Source of the DNA: Promethearchaeota archaeon
GTDB taxonomy: Archaea; Asgardarchaeota; Lokiarchaeia; Sigynarchaeales; SOKP01
NCBI GenBank assembly: GCA_016839425.1
Contig: JAEOUI010000135.1
Span: 1 to 11,950 of the forward strand
DNA: 11,950 nt
Direction of reading: 5' to 3'
The translations under genes and the position numbers were made by a program. The first letter of the stretch is position 1; each line of letters starts with the position of its first letter. Shown one piece after another: positions 1-7,389 of this stretch. Under the pieces are notes generated by a model. It searched no databases, was not told the origin of the DNA, and saw only the letters and a list, made by a program, of their open reading frames with translations.

Positions 1-58
1 AATATTGCTTTACCATCTCGTAAATTTCATTTATATCTTTTTGTTGGGTAATAATCAT
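1..58 (-). CDS. Partial 5' end of a gene, possibly MetV (MTHFR-associated zinc/iron-sulfur protein)
   Basis: Nineteen codons starting at ATG 58 read MIITQQKDINEIYEMVKQY and stay open to the window edge. The start lies 82 bases after the hdrB stop on the same strand. A GGAG lies 11 bases upstream of the ATG, a loose but usable ribosome binding site. The pattern (M-I-I-T-x-x-K, then an acidic E-I-x-E-M helix ending K-x-Y) resembles the start of MetV proteins, which continue into a cysteine-rich GCGTC segment. MetV is the partner subunit of methylene-tetrahydrofolate reductase MetF and is known to be encoded next to hdrCBA-mvhD in acetogens such as Moorella. The same frame is open further upstream to about 137 but has no ATG, GTG or TTG there. 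The identification rests on 19 residues plus context, so it is an inference only. Confidence 0.35.
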   Translation of the reverse strand, partial: MIITQQKDINEIYEMVKQY

Positions 59-140
59 TTCGTGCTTTACTCCATTTTTTTGTTTTATTTCTCCATGTTG
101 TTTGATTACATTATTATCGTAAAAAATTTGATTTAATAAT

Positions 141-1025
141 TCATATTTTTAATTTCTCCATTAGCCTGGTTGGATTCACGCTTCTTTGAGTGAGGGAGAG
201 TTTATTTACATCAACTCCGAGTGCAATAGCCATAAGCTCGGGAAGATATAGGATTGGAATGTCAAGTTCTTCACCAGTTTTTCTTGAGATTACCTTTTCT
301 TTTCGATCGTACTGAGTAGAGCAAGCAGGACACACGGCAACGACGGCATCAATCTCCTTTTCTAGGCTTTTTAGGTCTAATAATTTATCTTGGACCAATT
401 TAGTCCCAATCTCGTCTTGTAATCTTGCACAATAGCCACAACATTCTAGTTTTGTAGCAAAATCTACTGGGCTTGCGCCTAACGCCTTTAATATCTTATC
501 AATGTTTTCGGGTCGTTCCGGGTGGTCAAATTTCATTATTTTAGACGGTCGAATTAAATGGCATCCATAATGAGATGCTATATTTAATCCTTCGAGAGAT
601 TTTACGACTTTACTCTTGATGGATTCGAGCATCCCTTCTTGGCTGAAAAGTTCAACGAAATGAAGGACTTTCGATGTACCCTTGTATTCGAATCCAATTT
701 GCTTCAAGATAGAATTAACCCTATCAAATGCTTCCTTGTCTTCTTCAAGAAGAACATGAACTGTCTTTAATGTCTCGTAGCATCCCGAACAAATCGTCAT
801 GATGTCCAAGCCCATTTTCTCGGCTAAGGCTAAGTTCCTAGCCCCCAGAGTGAGCCATGTATCAATATTTAGCGATTGAGTGGCAACGGGATCCGGACAA
901 CAACCAGCTCCTTCCATTTCCTTATATTTTAACCCTAAAACCTCCGAAAGTTCTCTGAACGCCTTTTCAAAATGGGGTAATTTTAAGGGAATTGTGCACC
1001 CTAAAAATAACGCGTATTCCATCAT
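141..1025 (-). CDS. hdrB: CoB--CoM heterodisulfide reductase-like subunit B (HdrB)
   Basis: This is the catalytic-type subunit of heterodisulfide reductase, which carries two non-cubane 4Fe-4S clusters and reduces a disulfide or related acceptor. The 294 residues hold two copies of the CCG signature C-X(31-39)-CC-X(35)-C-X2-C: Cys10, Cys42-Cys43, Cys79 and Cys82 in the N-terminal half, then Cys155, Cys195-Cys196, Cys232 and Cys235 in the C-terminal half. Length and spacing are normal for HdrB, and all cluster cysteines are present. No membrane segment or signal peptide is seen, so it should act in the cytoplasm with HdrA and HdrC. The ATG at 1025 overlaps the hdrC TGA as ATGA. A second ATG follows directly at 1022. 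A strong GGAGG lies 7 bases upstream of ATG 1025, which supports that start. The in vivo substrate cannot be read from sequence; in a non-methanogen it need not be CoM-S-S-CoB. Confidence 0.95.
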   Translation of the reverse strand: MMEYALFLGCTIPLKLPHFEKAFRELSEVLGLKYKEMEGAGCCPDPVATQSLNIDTWLTLGARNLALAEKMGLDIMTICSGCYETLKTVHVLLEEDKEAFDRVNSILKQIGFEYKGTSKVLHFVELFSQEGMLESIKSKVVKSLEGLNIASHYGCHLIRPSKIMKFDHPERPENIDKILKALGASPVDFATKLECCGYCARLQDEIGTKLVQDKLLDLKSLEKEIDAVVAVCPACSTQYDRKEKVISRKTGEELDIPILYLPELMAIALGVDVNKLSLTQRSVNPTRLMEKLKI

Positions 1026-1558
1026 TTAACACCCTCCTTTTTCTTTTCTATTAATTCACTCAATCCCGTTTTATTAATGATAAATTGGATCTCTTCGAGA
1101 TTTGGGCCAACGAATTGAGGCAATCCTATTTTAGTCCTCCTCTTATCTATTGTAGTTTTCATATTTCCTGTATAAGGGACTACAAATCCGTTGTTATAGA
1201 TAGTGTTAATAGTGCCAGAATATTCTTTTGGCACATTTCCTTCTTGAACGGCCAAGTTTCTGAGTAGCGCCAAGATAAACGAATAATCCACATTTTTTGG
1301 ACATCGTTCTGTGCACCTGTGACATAAGGAGCATGTCCATATGGCTTGGCTAGATAAAACTTCTTTCCTTAATCCTAATAGACACGATGCAACCACTCGA
1401 TGCGGTTGCATATCTACATACTCAGTAACCGTACATCCTGAACTGCATACACCACATTGTATGCATTTTAGAAGCGACTTAGCACCAACTTGATCGCTGA
1501 TTTCATATCGAAAGTTAAGATCCAAATCACTCGAATTTTTTGAGATTCTTTCTGTCAA
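1022..1558 (-). CDS. hdrC: Heterodisulfide reductase-like subunit C (HdrC), TTG start
   Basis: HdrC is the small ferredoxin-like subunit that wires electrons between HdrA and HdrB. I place the start at TTG 1558, giving 178 residues, because a near-perfect Shine-Dalgarno (AAAGGAGGTT, 1566-1575) ends a few bases upstream. The ATG further up at 1612 would lie 53 bases inside hdrA and adds 18 basic residues that HdrC does not need. From the TTG start the two 4Fe-4S motifs are Cys32-X2-Cys35-X2-Cys38-X3-Cys42 and Cys76-X2-Cys79-X2-Cys82-X3-Cys86, the last followed by Pro, which is the typical HdrC layout. The gene starts 1 base after the hdrA stop (TGA 1562-1560) and overlaps hdrB by 4 bases, so the three are translationally coupled. 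The protein is soluble, with no HdrE-type membrane partner in view. Confidence 0.93.
   Translation of the reverse strand: MTERISKNSSDLDLNFRYEISDQVGAKSLLKCIQCGVCSSGCTVTEYVDMQPHRVVASCLLGLRKEVLSSQAIWTCSLCHRCTERCPKNVDYSFILALLRNLAVQEGNVPKEYSGTINTIYNNGFVVPYTGNMKTTIDKRRTKIGLPQFVGPNLEEIQFIINKTGLSELIEKKKEGVK
1031..1037 (-). promoter_or_regulatory. Shine-Dalgarno site of hdrB
   Basis: On the minus strand this reads GGAGGGT, inside the last codons of hdrC and 7 bases from its GGAGG core to ATG 1025. It favours ATG 1025 over the adjacent ATG 1022 and fits translational coupling with hdrC. Confidence 0.7.
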
Positions 1559-1559
1559 T

Positions 1560-4500
1560 TCAGGCAACCTCCTTTGCTTTAATTTGTTCAATCTTGTCCC
1601 CTTTGGATTCAAGAGGACCTAATTGCTTGATTCGTTCCACGAAGGTGGTCACTACCTGGGAGAATCGCTTTCCTTCGCTCGCCGAAACCCACTCTAATTG
1701 ATATCGATTCGGATTAATCCCAACTGATGCTAAAATGTCTTTAATCTCGTTGTACCGCTGGAGCATATCATAATTTCCTTCTAAATAGTGACAATCACCA
1801 ATATGACACCCTCCAACAAATACACCGTCCGCACCTTCGAGAAAAGCTTGCAAGATAAAGCTTTTTGGTATCCTGCCGGTACACATGACTCGAATCGGTC
1901 GTATATTCGTAGGATATTGAAATCTACTGACGCCACATGTGTCAGCGCCAGCATAGCTGCACCAATTACAGAGAAAGGCCACAATTCGCGGTCGTTCGTC
2001 CACATATGCCCCTTTGAGAGCTTCTGTTATCATTGGAAAAATCTGTTCGTCCGCAAAGTGGCTCATTGTGATTGCCCCTGCCGGACAAGCGGCAGCACAA
2101 TCTCCGCATCCTTTACATAACAAGGGATTGGATTCCGAGACTAAAATTTCATTATCAAAATTTACACCAATAGCACCAAAGTTACACACGCGCTCGCATT
2201 CTTGGCAAGCAATGCATAAAGAAGGATTTACAACTGATATTAGGGGTTCATTTTCAACTTCACCAGAAATGAGCGGAATGAGTGCGTGAGCTGCCGCCCC
2301 TCTTCCTTGCGATATTGAATCGGCAATTCCCTTTGGACCGTGACAGGTTCCTGCCAAATAAATACCATCAGTTGCGAAATCAACAGGTCTGAGCTTGACA
2401 TGTGCTTCCAAGAAAAATCCATTTTGATCTCTAGCGCATTTTATCATTTCTCCCAATTTTTTTGTATCGTAGGAAACTAAAGGAGTTGATAAGATTACTT
2501 TATCGGCATCAATTGTCAAATCTACTTGCGTCAAAATATCTAAAACCTTTACATTCAATTTCCCGTTTTTTTGTTCGACTATAGGATATTCAGTGAATCG
2601 GATGTAATTGATTTTTTCTCTCGCCTTCCAGTAATAGACCTCTTCGTCAGTACCTACTCGGATATCGCGATAGAGGACGTATATGTTAGATTTTGGGTAA
2701 TTCTCTTTCACGTAAAGAGCGTGTCGTATTGATTCGGAACAGCATATAAGGGAACAATATGTAAATCCATTTCCATTTTCAGGTTGTCGCGATACTATAC
2801 AATGTATGAAAACAAGCGTTTCACCATCCTTTAATTCCTGATTCCTGAGCTTTTCAGATAGTTCTAGCTGTGTCATTACATTTTCATTCTTTCCATAATC
2901 ATACCATCCTTCGGGTTTGTACTCGTAAGCGCCTGTAGTCACCACAATTGTTCCTACATTTATGAGGTTTGTCTTACCATCGTTATTATTTTTCACTTTT
3001 ACCTTGAAATCTCCAATGGAACCCTTCACATCGACTACTTCAGAATCAAGAATCGTATTAATGTTTTTTTGAGAGTTATATTCGTCGAGTTTTTCTTTTA
3101 AAAACTCCTTGGAATCAATTCTATCAAAATTTATTTTATAAATTTGATTCAATTGACCTCCCAACTTATCAGTTTTTTCTACTAAAGTAACCTTGAAGCC
3201 CTTATTTGCTATTTCCAATGCAGCACTCATTCCTGCCACACCACCACCGATAACTAACGCTTCAGGAATGACTTGCCCTATAATTTTAAATTCGGGTTTC
3301 TGTGCAGCAACGCGAGCGACTCCCATTCGAATTAAATCTTTTGCTTTATCAGTTGCTCGAGCATTGTCATTCATGTGTACCCAAGAGTCCAATTCTCTAA
3401 TACTTACAAAATTAAAGAGATATTCGTTAAGTCCTGCTTCTCGAATGGTTTTCTGAAATAATGGCTCGTGAGTTCGGGGTGTACAAGCAGCAACAACTAC
3501 TCTAGTCAAGTTTAATTCCGTTATTTTTTCTTTTATGATGTCTTGCGTGAGTTGAGAGCAGCTATACTTGTTTTCCATTGTATAAACCACATTAGGTAAA
3601 GTTTTAGCGTATTCAACCAATTCTGGTACATCCATATAACCTGCTATGTTTATCCCACAACGACAAATGAATACTCCAATTCTGGGTTTTGCTTCTGGAT
3701 TTACAGGAATTAGAGGAGGAAGAATTACTTTAGACTCTTCCTTTGTTAGTGGAGCAGCGTAGGTTGCGGCCAAGGCTGCGGCACCACCTGCTTTTGCTAC
3801 GGAATTTGCGATATCGTCTGGAGATTGGCAAGATCCTGTGACGAATATACCATCGCGCGTTGATCGTAGATCTTCAGTCGAGTTCTTGGTTTTATAAAAT
3901 CCAAGTTCATTCTGATCAATTCCTAATATCGAAGCTAATTTGCCTGCATCGATCCTTGGAATCACGGCATTGGCCAATACAACGAGATCGAACTCGCTTA
4001 TCTCAACATCGCCCGTATCTAAATTTGCGTGCTTGACATAAAGATTGTGATCCTGAGGATTTTCTCGTATATCTCCTGGAATCCCTCGATAGTAAACAAG
4101 ACCATATTCATTCTTTGCCCTTTCTATGAATTCTTCTTGATTTTTACCGATCGTCCTTATATCGTTAAAAAAGATGGTTACTTTAGTTCCTGGAGCGTGT
4201 TCTCTCGTAATTACGCCTTCCTTTGTTTGGTACATACAACAAAATTTCGAACAGTAAGCACAAAGGTCTTCGTTTCTTGATCCAACACAACTTATAAAGG
4301 CAATATCGTGTGCGTGTTTCCCGTCTGAAGGTCGCAATAATTCTCCTTCGGTCGGTCCCGAAGCACTTAACAGACGTTCGTATTGCATTGCTGTAATCAC
4401 ATTTGGATATTCACCGAAATGATATCTATCTAGAACGGAAGGGTCGAGTTGATCAAAACCTGTTGCCACGATGATAGAGGCTATATTAAATTCAATAATT

Positions 4501-5042
4501 TCGTCTTTATCTTCCCAATTTATTGCTCCCGCCTCACATTCTTTTTCGCATAGCTTACACGCATCCTTTGTGAGATATAGGCATTTATTTGAGTCAATTA
4601 CGGCTTTTCTTGGCACGGCTTGTGGGAATGGAATATATATTGCTTGTCGATTACCCATCCCTTCTTCGAATTCATTTGGGATCTTCTTCATCGGGCATTT
4701 TTCACTACAGGCGCCGCATCCGGTACAAACATCCCAATTTACATATTTTGCTTTTTTCAAAACCTTAACATTGAAATTTCCAGCCTTTCCATTAACCTCT
4801 TGAACTTCGGAATATGCTAAAAGCTCAACATTCGGATGTCTCGAGACTTCCACCATTTTAGGCGCTAAAATACATATCGAACAATCCAACGTAGGAAAAG
4901 TTTTATCGAGCTGGGCCATTCTTCCGCCCACGGAGGAGGTTTTTTCGACAAGAATTACTTTGTATCCTTGTTCTGCAAGCGTAAGGCTCGCTTCAATACC
5001 TGAAATTCCTCCACCTATAACCATTATGTTATTGCTTGTCAT
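1560..5042 (-). CDS. hdrA: Fused HdrA-HdrA-MvhD: double-flavin heterodisulfide reductase subunit A
   Basis: HdrA is the FAD subunit where electron bifurcation takes place in Hdr complexes. A usual HdrA is about 650 residues; this one is 1160 and contains two flavin modules. Module 1 starts at the N terminus with an FAD-binding GGGISG (10-15), an inserted two-cluster ferredoxin segment (Cys106/109/112/116 and Cys154/162/165/169) and the HdrA-type cysteine group Cys252, 261, 264, 268, 269. Module 2 starts near 453 with the HdrA N-domain (Cys460, 462, 495, 520), then FAD motif GGGVAG (599-604) and Cys748, 763, 767, 768; it lacks the inserted ferredoxin. A 2x4Fe-4S ferredoxin follows (Cys943/946/949/953 and Cys976/979/982/986). 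Residues 1018-1145 are an MvhD domain (Cys1025, 1028, 1036, 1054, 1079, 1084), which normally passes electrons from a hydrogenase or other donor to HdrA. HdrA-MvhD fusions and duplicated HdrA are known in other archaea and bacteria. No selenocysteine is needed, since all expected positions are Cys. It is the first gene of the operon. Confidence 0.95.
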   Translation of the reverse strand: MTSNNIMVIGGGISGIEASLTLAEQGYKVILVEKTSSVGGRMAQLDKTFPTLDCSICILAPKMVEVSRHPNVELLAYSEVQEVNGKAGNFNVKVLKKAKYVNWDVCTGCGACSEKCPMKKIPNEFEEGMGNRQAIYIPFPQAVPRKAVIDSNKCLYLTKDACKLCEKECEAGAINWEDKDEIIEFNIASIIVATGFDQLDPSVLDRYHFGEYPNVITAMQYERLLSASGPTEGELLRPSDGKHAHDIAFISCVGSRNEDLCAYCSKFCCMYQTKEGVITREHAPGTKVTIFFNDIRTIGKNQEEFIERAKNEYGLVYYRGIPGDIRENPQDHNLYVKHANLDTGDVEISEFDLVVLANAVIPRIDAGKLASILGIDQNELGFYKTKNSTEDLRSTRDGIFVTGSCQSPDDIANSVAKAGGAAALAATYAAPLTKEESKVILPPLIPVNPEAKPRIGVFICRCGINIAGYMDVPELVEYAKTLPNVVYTMENKYSCSQLTQDIIKEKITELNLTRVVVAACTPRTHEPLFQKTIREAGLNEYLFNFVSIRELDSWVHMNDNARATDKAKDLIRMGVARVAAQKPEFKIIGQVIPEALVIGGGVAGMSAALEIANKGFKVTLVEKTDKLGGQLNQIYKINFDRIDSKEFLKEKLDEYNSQKNINTILDSEVVDVKGSIGDFKVKVKNNNDGKTNLINVGTIVVTTGAYEYKPEGWYDYGKNENVMTQLELSEKLRNQELKDGETLVFIHCIVSRQPENGNGFTYCSLICCSESIRHALYVKENYPKSNIYVLYRDIRVGTDEEVYYWKAREKINYIRFTEYPIVEQKNGKLNVKVLDILTQVDLTIDADKVILSTPLVSYDTKKLGEMIKCARDQNGFFLEAHVKLRPVDFATDGIYLAGTCHGPKGIADSISQGRGAAAHALIPLISGEVENEPLISVVNPSLCIACQECERVCNFGAIGVNFDNEILVSESNPLLCKGCGDCAAACPAGAITMSHFADEQIFPMITEALKGAYVDERPRIVAFLCNWCSYAGADTCGVSRFQYPTNIRPIRVMCTGRIPKSFILQAFLEGADGVFVGGCHIGDCHYLEGNYDMLQRYNEIKDILASVGINPNRYQLEWVSASEGKRFSQVVTTFVERIKQLGPLESKGDKIEQIKAKEVA
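1566..1575 (-). promoter_or_regulatory. Shine-Dalgarno site that sets the hdrC TTG start
   Basis: On the minus strand the end of hdrA reads AAAGGAGGTT, a near-perfect match to the 16S anti-SD. The only start codon at a proper distance is TTG 1558, 9 bases after the GGAGG core. The site lies in the codons for the last residues of HdrA (A-K-E-V-A), so it must serve hdrC. Confidence 0.75.
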
Positions 5043-5073
5043 AACTTATCAATTTTTATTGGATTTTAATTGC

Positions 5074-5081
5074 ATTTTAAA
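5074..5081 (-). promoter_or_regulatory. Possible TATA box of the hdrACB operon
   Basis: On the minus strand TTTAAAAT is centred about 36 bases upstream of ATG 5042. Archaeal transcription usually begins about 25 bases after the TATA centre, which would give a short leader of about 10 bases. That fits the lack of a good Shine-Dalgarno at hdrA. In DNA this AT-rich such matches are common, so support is weak. Confidence 0.3.
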
Positions 5082-5280
5082 GATCGTCGTTTTTTTTTCT
5101 TACTTTTTTTTATCTCTAAAAAGCAAAGAATTTTTTTAGGAATTAATACGACAAAATAATTTAAAAATGTTATGGAAAATGTGCATTATTCGTCATTTAT
5201 GATCAATCTCGGTCTTAAAATGTATATAATAGATCAGATTCTTAGAGAATATTATCTTTAAATATTATTTTTTATTTGAC

Positions 5281-5296
5281 AAAAACGGTCGTTTTT
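5281..5296. repeat. Short palindrome, possible operator
   Basis: AAAAACG and CGTTTTT form perfect 7-base inverted arms around a GT spacer. A similar half (GTCGTTTTTTT) occurs at 5086-5096, close to the putative hdrA promoter. The G+C steps stand out in otherwise A/T-only sequence. This could be a regulator site for either divergent unit, but no family is recognisable. Confidence 0.3.
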
Positions 5297-5553
5297 TGAG
5301 TAAGGATAACTAGAAAAATATTCGTTTTTAAATGTTTGCCTTAGATTTTTTAATTTGCTTGAAATCAACATTATTTTAAGATCCTGAAAAAATATGATAA
5401 ATTTGTAGGAATTTCAAATAAATATTAATAACAAATAAACAAGAACGGAATCCATAAACATTTATTAGGCTAAATTTCTAATTATGCATTATTAAAGGAA
5501 ATAATTCCTATTAGAATATATTTTTATAAGCCTTATTAAAATTATAACGAATC

Positions 5554-5560
5554 ATATATT
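5554..5560 (+). promoter_or_regulatory. Possible TATA box of the GTPase operon
   Basis: ATATATT is centred about 36 bases before ATG 5593, a placement similar to the hdrA element. A second candidate, TTTATAC at 5570-5576, sits too close to the start codon for usual archaeal spacing unless translation starts later. Confidence 0.3.
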
Positions 5561-5592
5561 CATTAATCGTTTATACAAAAGAGCGAGCGGAT

Positions 5593-6267
5593 ATGAAAAT
5601 CGTAGTTATAGGTTCCCTTCAAAGTGGAAAATCTAGTTATATTAAATACCTCGACAAGAAGGCAATGAATATCGAGACCCAAGGTCGTGATAAAAAATTT
5701 TACACCGTGGGTATGGATTTAGCTTCAATAAAAGTGGATGGATTTGATGTTTTTTTATTTGGGACTCCCGGCTTATTAAGAATGGAAGTCATGAGGGATG
5801 TTTTAGTGAATGGTGCTGACGCTGTTATATTTATGATTGATTCTATAGACTCCTCCCGCGATTCAGAAGCTATAGAAATACTAGCATCGGTTCAAAAAAT
5901 TCTTAAACCAGACTTGCCAATTATTTTTTGTGCCAACAAGCAAGAAGAGGAGAACTCTCGTTCTATAAAGGAAATATCCTCAATATATAAAATTCCTAAA
6001 AATTCTAAATTATTTCAAATTAACACCAAGACGGGAGTCAATGTGATGGATTCTTTAAAATATGTTGTCAACACAATTTTTAACAAGTATAAGGAAACGC
6101 TCAAGTTAATTCGTAAGTATCAAGACCATCTGGATGATTTAGCGGCTGAATTGAAAATGAATCCTTCAGAATTAAACGATTTTCTCTACAATCTTGAAGT
6201 GAAAAGGTTTATTGAAATAGACAGAGAAAAAAAAGTCGTAAGATTGAAACCATCGATACCCCTATAG
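5593..6267 (+). CDS. COG2229/CvnD-like small GTPase with C-terminal winged-helix domain
   Basis: This is a 224-residue fusion. The GTPase domain (1-170) has a P-loop GSLQSGKS (7-14), a switch-I Thr38 in Y-T-V-G-M-D, and the G3 motif F-G-T-P-G (56-60). The G3 form FGTPG, with Gly in place of the usual Asp, is the hallmark of the COG2229 group that includes CvnD of actinobacterial conservons and is related to MglA. Two positions are odd: the residue after G3, normally the catalytic Gln, is Leu61, and the guanine-specificity motif NKxD is N-K-Q-E (115-118). Residues 144-148 (N-T-K-T-G) are the G5 equivalent. The C-terminal part (about 176-219) has the helix-turn-helix rhythm L-x2-L-A-x2-L then S-E-L-x2-F-L-x2-L-E, followed by a beta-wing (R-F-I-E-I-D ... 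V-V-R-L), so I call it a winged helix. It lacks a prenylation-type cysteine tail. It leads a three-gene plus-strand cluster. DNA binding is not shown; the winged helix could equally bind protein. Confidence 0.82.
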   Translation: MKIVVIGSLQSGKSSYIKYLDKKAMNIETQGRDKKFYTVGMDLASIKVDGFDVFLFGTPGLLRMEVMRDVLVNGADAVIFMIDSIDSSRDSEAIEILASVQKILKPDLPIIFCANKQEEENSRSIKEISSIYKIPKNSKLFQINTKTGVNVMDSLKYVVNTIFNKYKETLKLIRKYQDHLDDLAAELKMNPSELNDFLYNLEVKRFIEIDREKKVVRLKPSIPL

Positions 6268-6274
6268 TTAAATC

Positions 6275-6280
6275 TATATA
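6275..6280 (+). promoter_or_regulatory. Possible TATA box between the GTPase and vWA genes
   Basis: TATATA lies 45 bases before ATG 6323 in a 55-base spacer that has no Shine-Dalgarno at a useful distance. An internal promoter giving a leader of about 20 bases is possible, but readthrough from the first gene is equally likely. Confidence 0.2.
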
Positions 6281-6322
6281 GAGAGAGATATTATCATAAG
6301 GTATAACATTATTTAATTTCAA

Positions 6323-7366
6323 ATGTCGTCTAGATCCGAAGATATTCTGATATTTTATGCACTTACACCAGGTTATTCTCCTAAAGAGCTCAATTTAGTT
6401 TACAATGCGTTAGAAGTTTTTTTTACTAAAAAGAAAGAGCTCGATCGGAGCGATAGATTTAACATTGTTCTCTTCCAAGAAGACGGCCCAAATTACTTGC
6501 AGGAATTTACGCTTAATCCCGATAATGTCCTCATAGCTTTAAAATCTTTAGAACCAATGATTGTCAAGGCTAATGTTTCTGGAGGGATCATGGTCGCTGT
6601 TACTTTTATCATTGATGTTTATAAAAAAATTCCGGATAAATGTTTTCGAATCATCGTTCTTACAGACGACAAAACACACGAAATTCCAGATATATATGTT
6701 CCCGTCCTGGAAAACATTATTGAAAAAGTAAAAGACATGCCTTTATTTCTCGATGTCGTACGAATTCAAAAAAATAATTCTATCCAAGATCGAAAATTAT
6801 TGGATCTTGCAAGAATGACTGGTTGTACCGTCCATGATGTTAAAAATCTAAGTGAACTGCCGAGAATTTTTGATATTTTGCACCATAAAAAGACTTATTC
6901 GTCGTATTCCCTCATTCACGATGGTTTTGAAGCAGAAATTCCCTACGAGAATTTTCCCTTTTATAGGAACTTGGCAGAAAAACCTATTGAGCTGAATAAA
7001 AAGGTATCTTGCTCCATTTGTTTTAAAAAAGATAAGAACAACATGGTAAAATGTCCAAGTTGCGAGACTATCGCTCATAAATCCTGCTGGTCTCAATGGG
7101 CCAGGACATCTAATATAGGTATTTTCAATGTGTTTCGATGTCATAATTGTTTTCAATTAATCAAATTAGAAGAAGAATTCGTACAACTGGTCCTTACGGG
7201 TCAAATGCCTTCGATCGAAGAAGTAGAAATAGAAGTCGTTGACCTTCACGAGTTTGAAGAGAGTTTAGAAGCCAAAGAGGGGCCCAAGATCGTACAAGTA
7301 GAAGATCCCATGGCAATATTCTATCAACACGATGACGACATAATCGTAGTCAAAGATGACGATTGA
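6323..7366 (+). CDS. vWA-like protein with PHD/RING-like C4HC3 zinc finger and acidic tail
   Basis: The protein has 347 residues in three parts. Residues 1-190 follow the von Willebrand A fold: a first strand (I-L-I-F-Y), V-S-G-G-I-M-V-A-V (85-93) at the usual metal-site Thr/Gly loop, R-I-I-V-L-T-D-D (109-116), and L-L-D-L-A-R-M-T-G-C-T-V (159-170) typical of the last helix-strand. The DxSxS metal site is missing, so metal-dependent adhesion is unlikely. Residues 230-276 hold eight zinc ligands, Cys230-X2-Cys233-X10-Cys244-X2-Cys247-X4-His252-X2-Cys255-X17-Cys273-X2-Cys276. The C4HC3 order and X2/X4 spacing fit a PHD finger better than a classical RING, though both share a treble-clef fold. 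Residues 299-347 are strongly acidic, ending D-D-D, and are probably disordered. vWA plus zinc finger occurs in eukaryotic Ssl1/p44 of TFIIH and in plant RGLG ubiquitin ligases; homology to either is not established. It sits between two GTPase genes. It could be a scaffold, a ubiquitin-type ligase or a chromatin/protein reader. Confidence 0.72.
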   Translation: MSSRSEDILIFYALTPGYSPKELNLVYNALEVFFTKKKELDRSDRFNIVLFQEDGPNYLQEFTLNPDNVLIALKSLEPMIVKANVSGGIMVAVTFIIDVYKKIPDKCFRIIVLTDDKTHEIPDIYVPVLENIIEKVKDMPLFLDVVRIQKNNSIQDRKLLDLARMTGCTVHDVKNLSELPRIFDILHHKKTYSSYSLIHDGFEAEIPYENFPFYRNLAEKPIELNKKVSCSICFKKDKNNMVKCPSCETIAHKSCWSQWARTSNIGIFNVFRCHNCFQLIKLEEEFVQLVLTGQMPSIEEVEIEVVDLHEFEESLEAKEGPKIVQVEDPMAIFYQHDDDIIVVKDDD

Positions 7367-7389
7367 GATCCATTTTGGATGTTTTAAAT

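Larger units (their letters stand above)
5043..5592. other. Divergent intergenic region between hdrA and the GTPase operon, no gene seen
   Basis: This 550-base stretch is very AT-rich and has no convincing coding frame; the longest ATG-started frames I followed by eye are only 10-20 codons. It must hold the promoters of two divergent units. Promoter-like elements sit near both ends (listed separately), and a further TATATAAT lies at 5223-5230 in the middle, not matched to a gene. Other structure includes a 7-base-arm palindrome at 5281-5296 and a 5-base-arm one at 5238-5250 (ATTCT-TAG-AGAAT). Poly-T tracts at 5091-5113 are A-rich on the hdrA coding strand. Confidence 0.6.

Noticed and set aside
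4471..4803. 110-residue plus-strand ORF opposite hdrA
   Set aside because: It is antisense to conserved ferredoxin motifs of HdrA and its translation shows no domain pattern; a shadow frame. The same holds for 1085-1267, 1788-2120, 2014-2289, 3193-3456, 4029-4280 and 4620-4820.
141..5042. Selenocysteine in HdrA or its MvhD domain, as known in some archaea including Lokiarchaeota
   Set aside because: All expected cluster positions are Cys, and each TGA (hdrA, hdrC, hdrB ends) falls at a normal gene end with the next gene overlapping or close by.
5199..5261. 20-codon ORF near the TATATAAT in the hdrA/GTPase spacer
   Set aside because: Too short to score, no Shine-Dalgarno, and the TATA-like site lies inside the frame rather than before it; likely chance.
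6323..7366. Classical RING finger (C3HC4) in the vWA protein
   Set aside because: The ligand order and spacing are C4HC3 with C-X2-C-X4-H, which fits PHD better; ligase activity is therefore not claimed.
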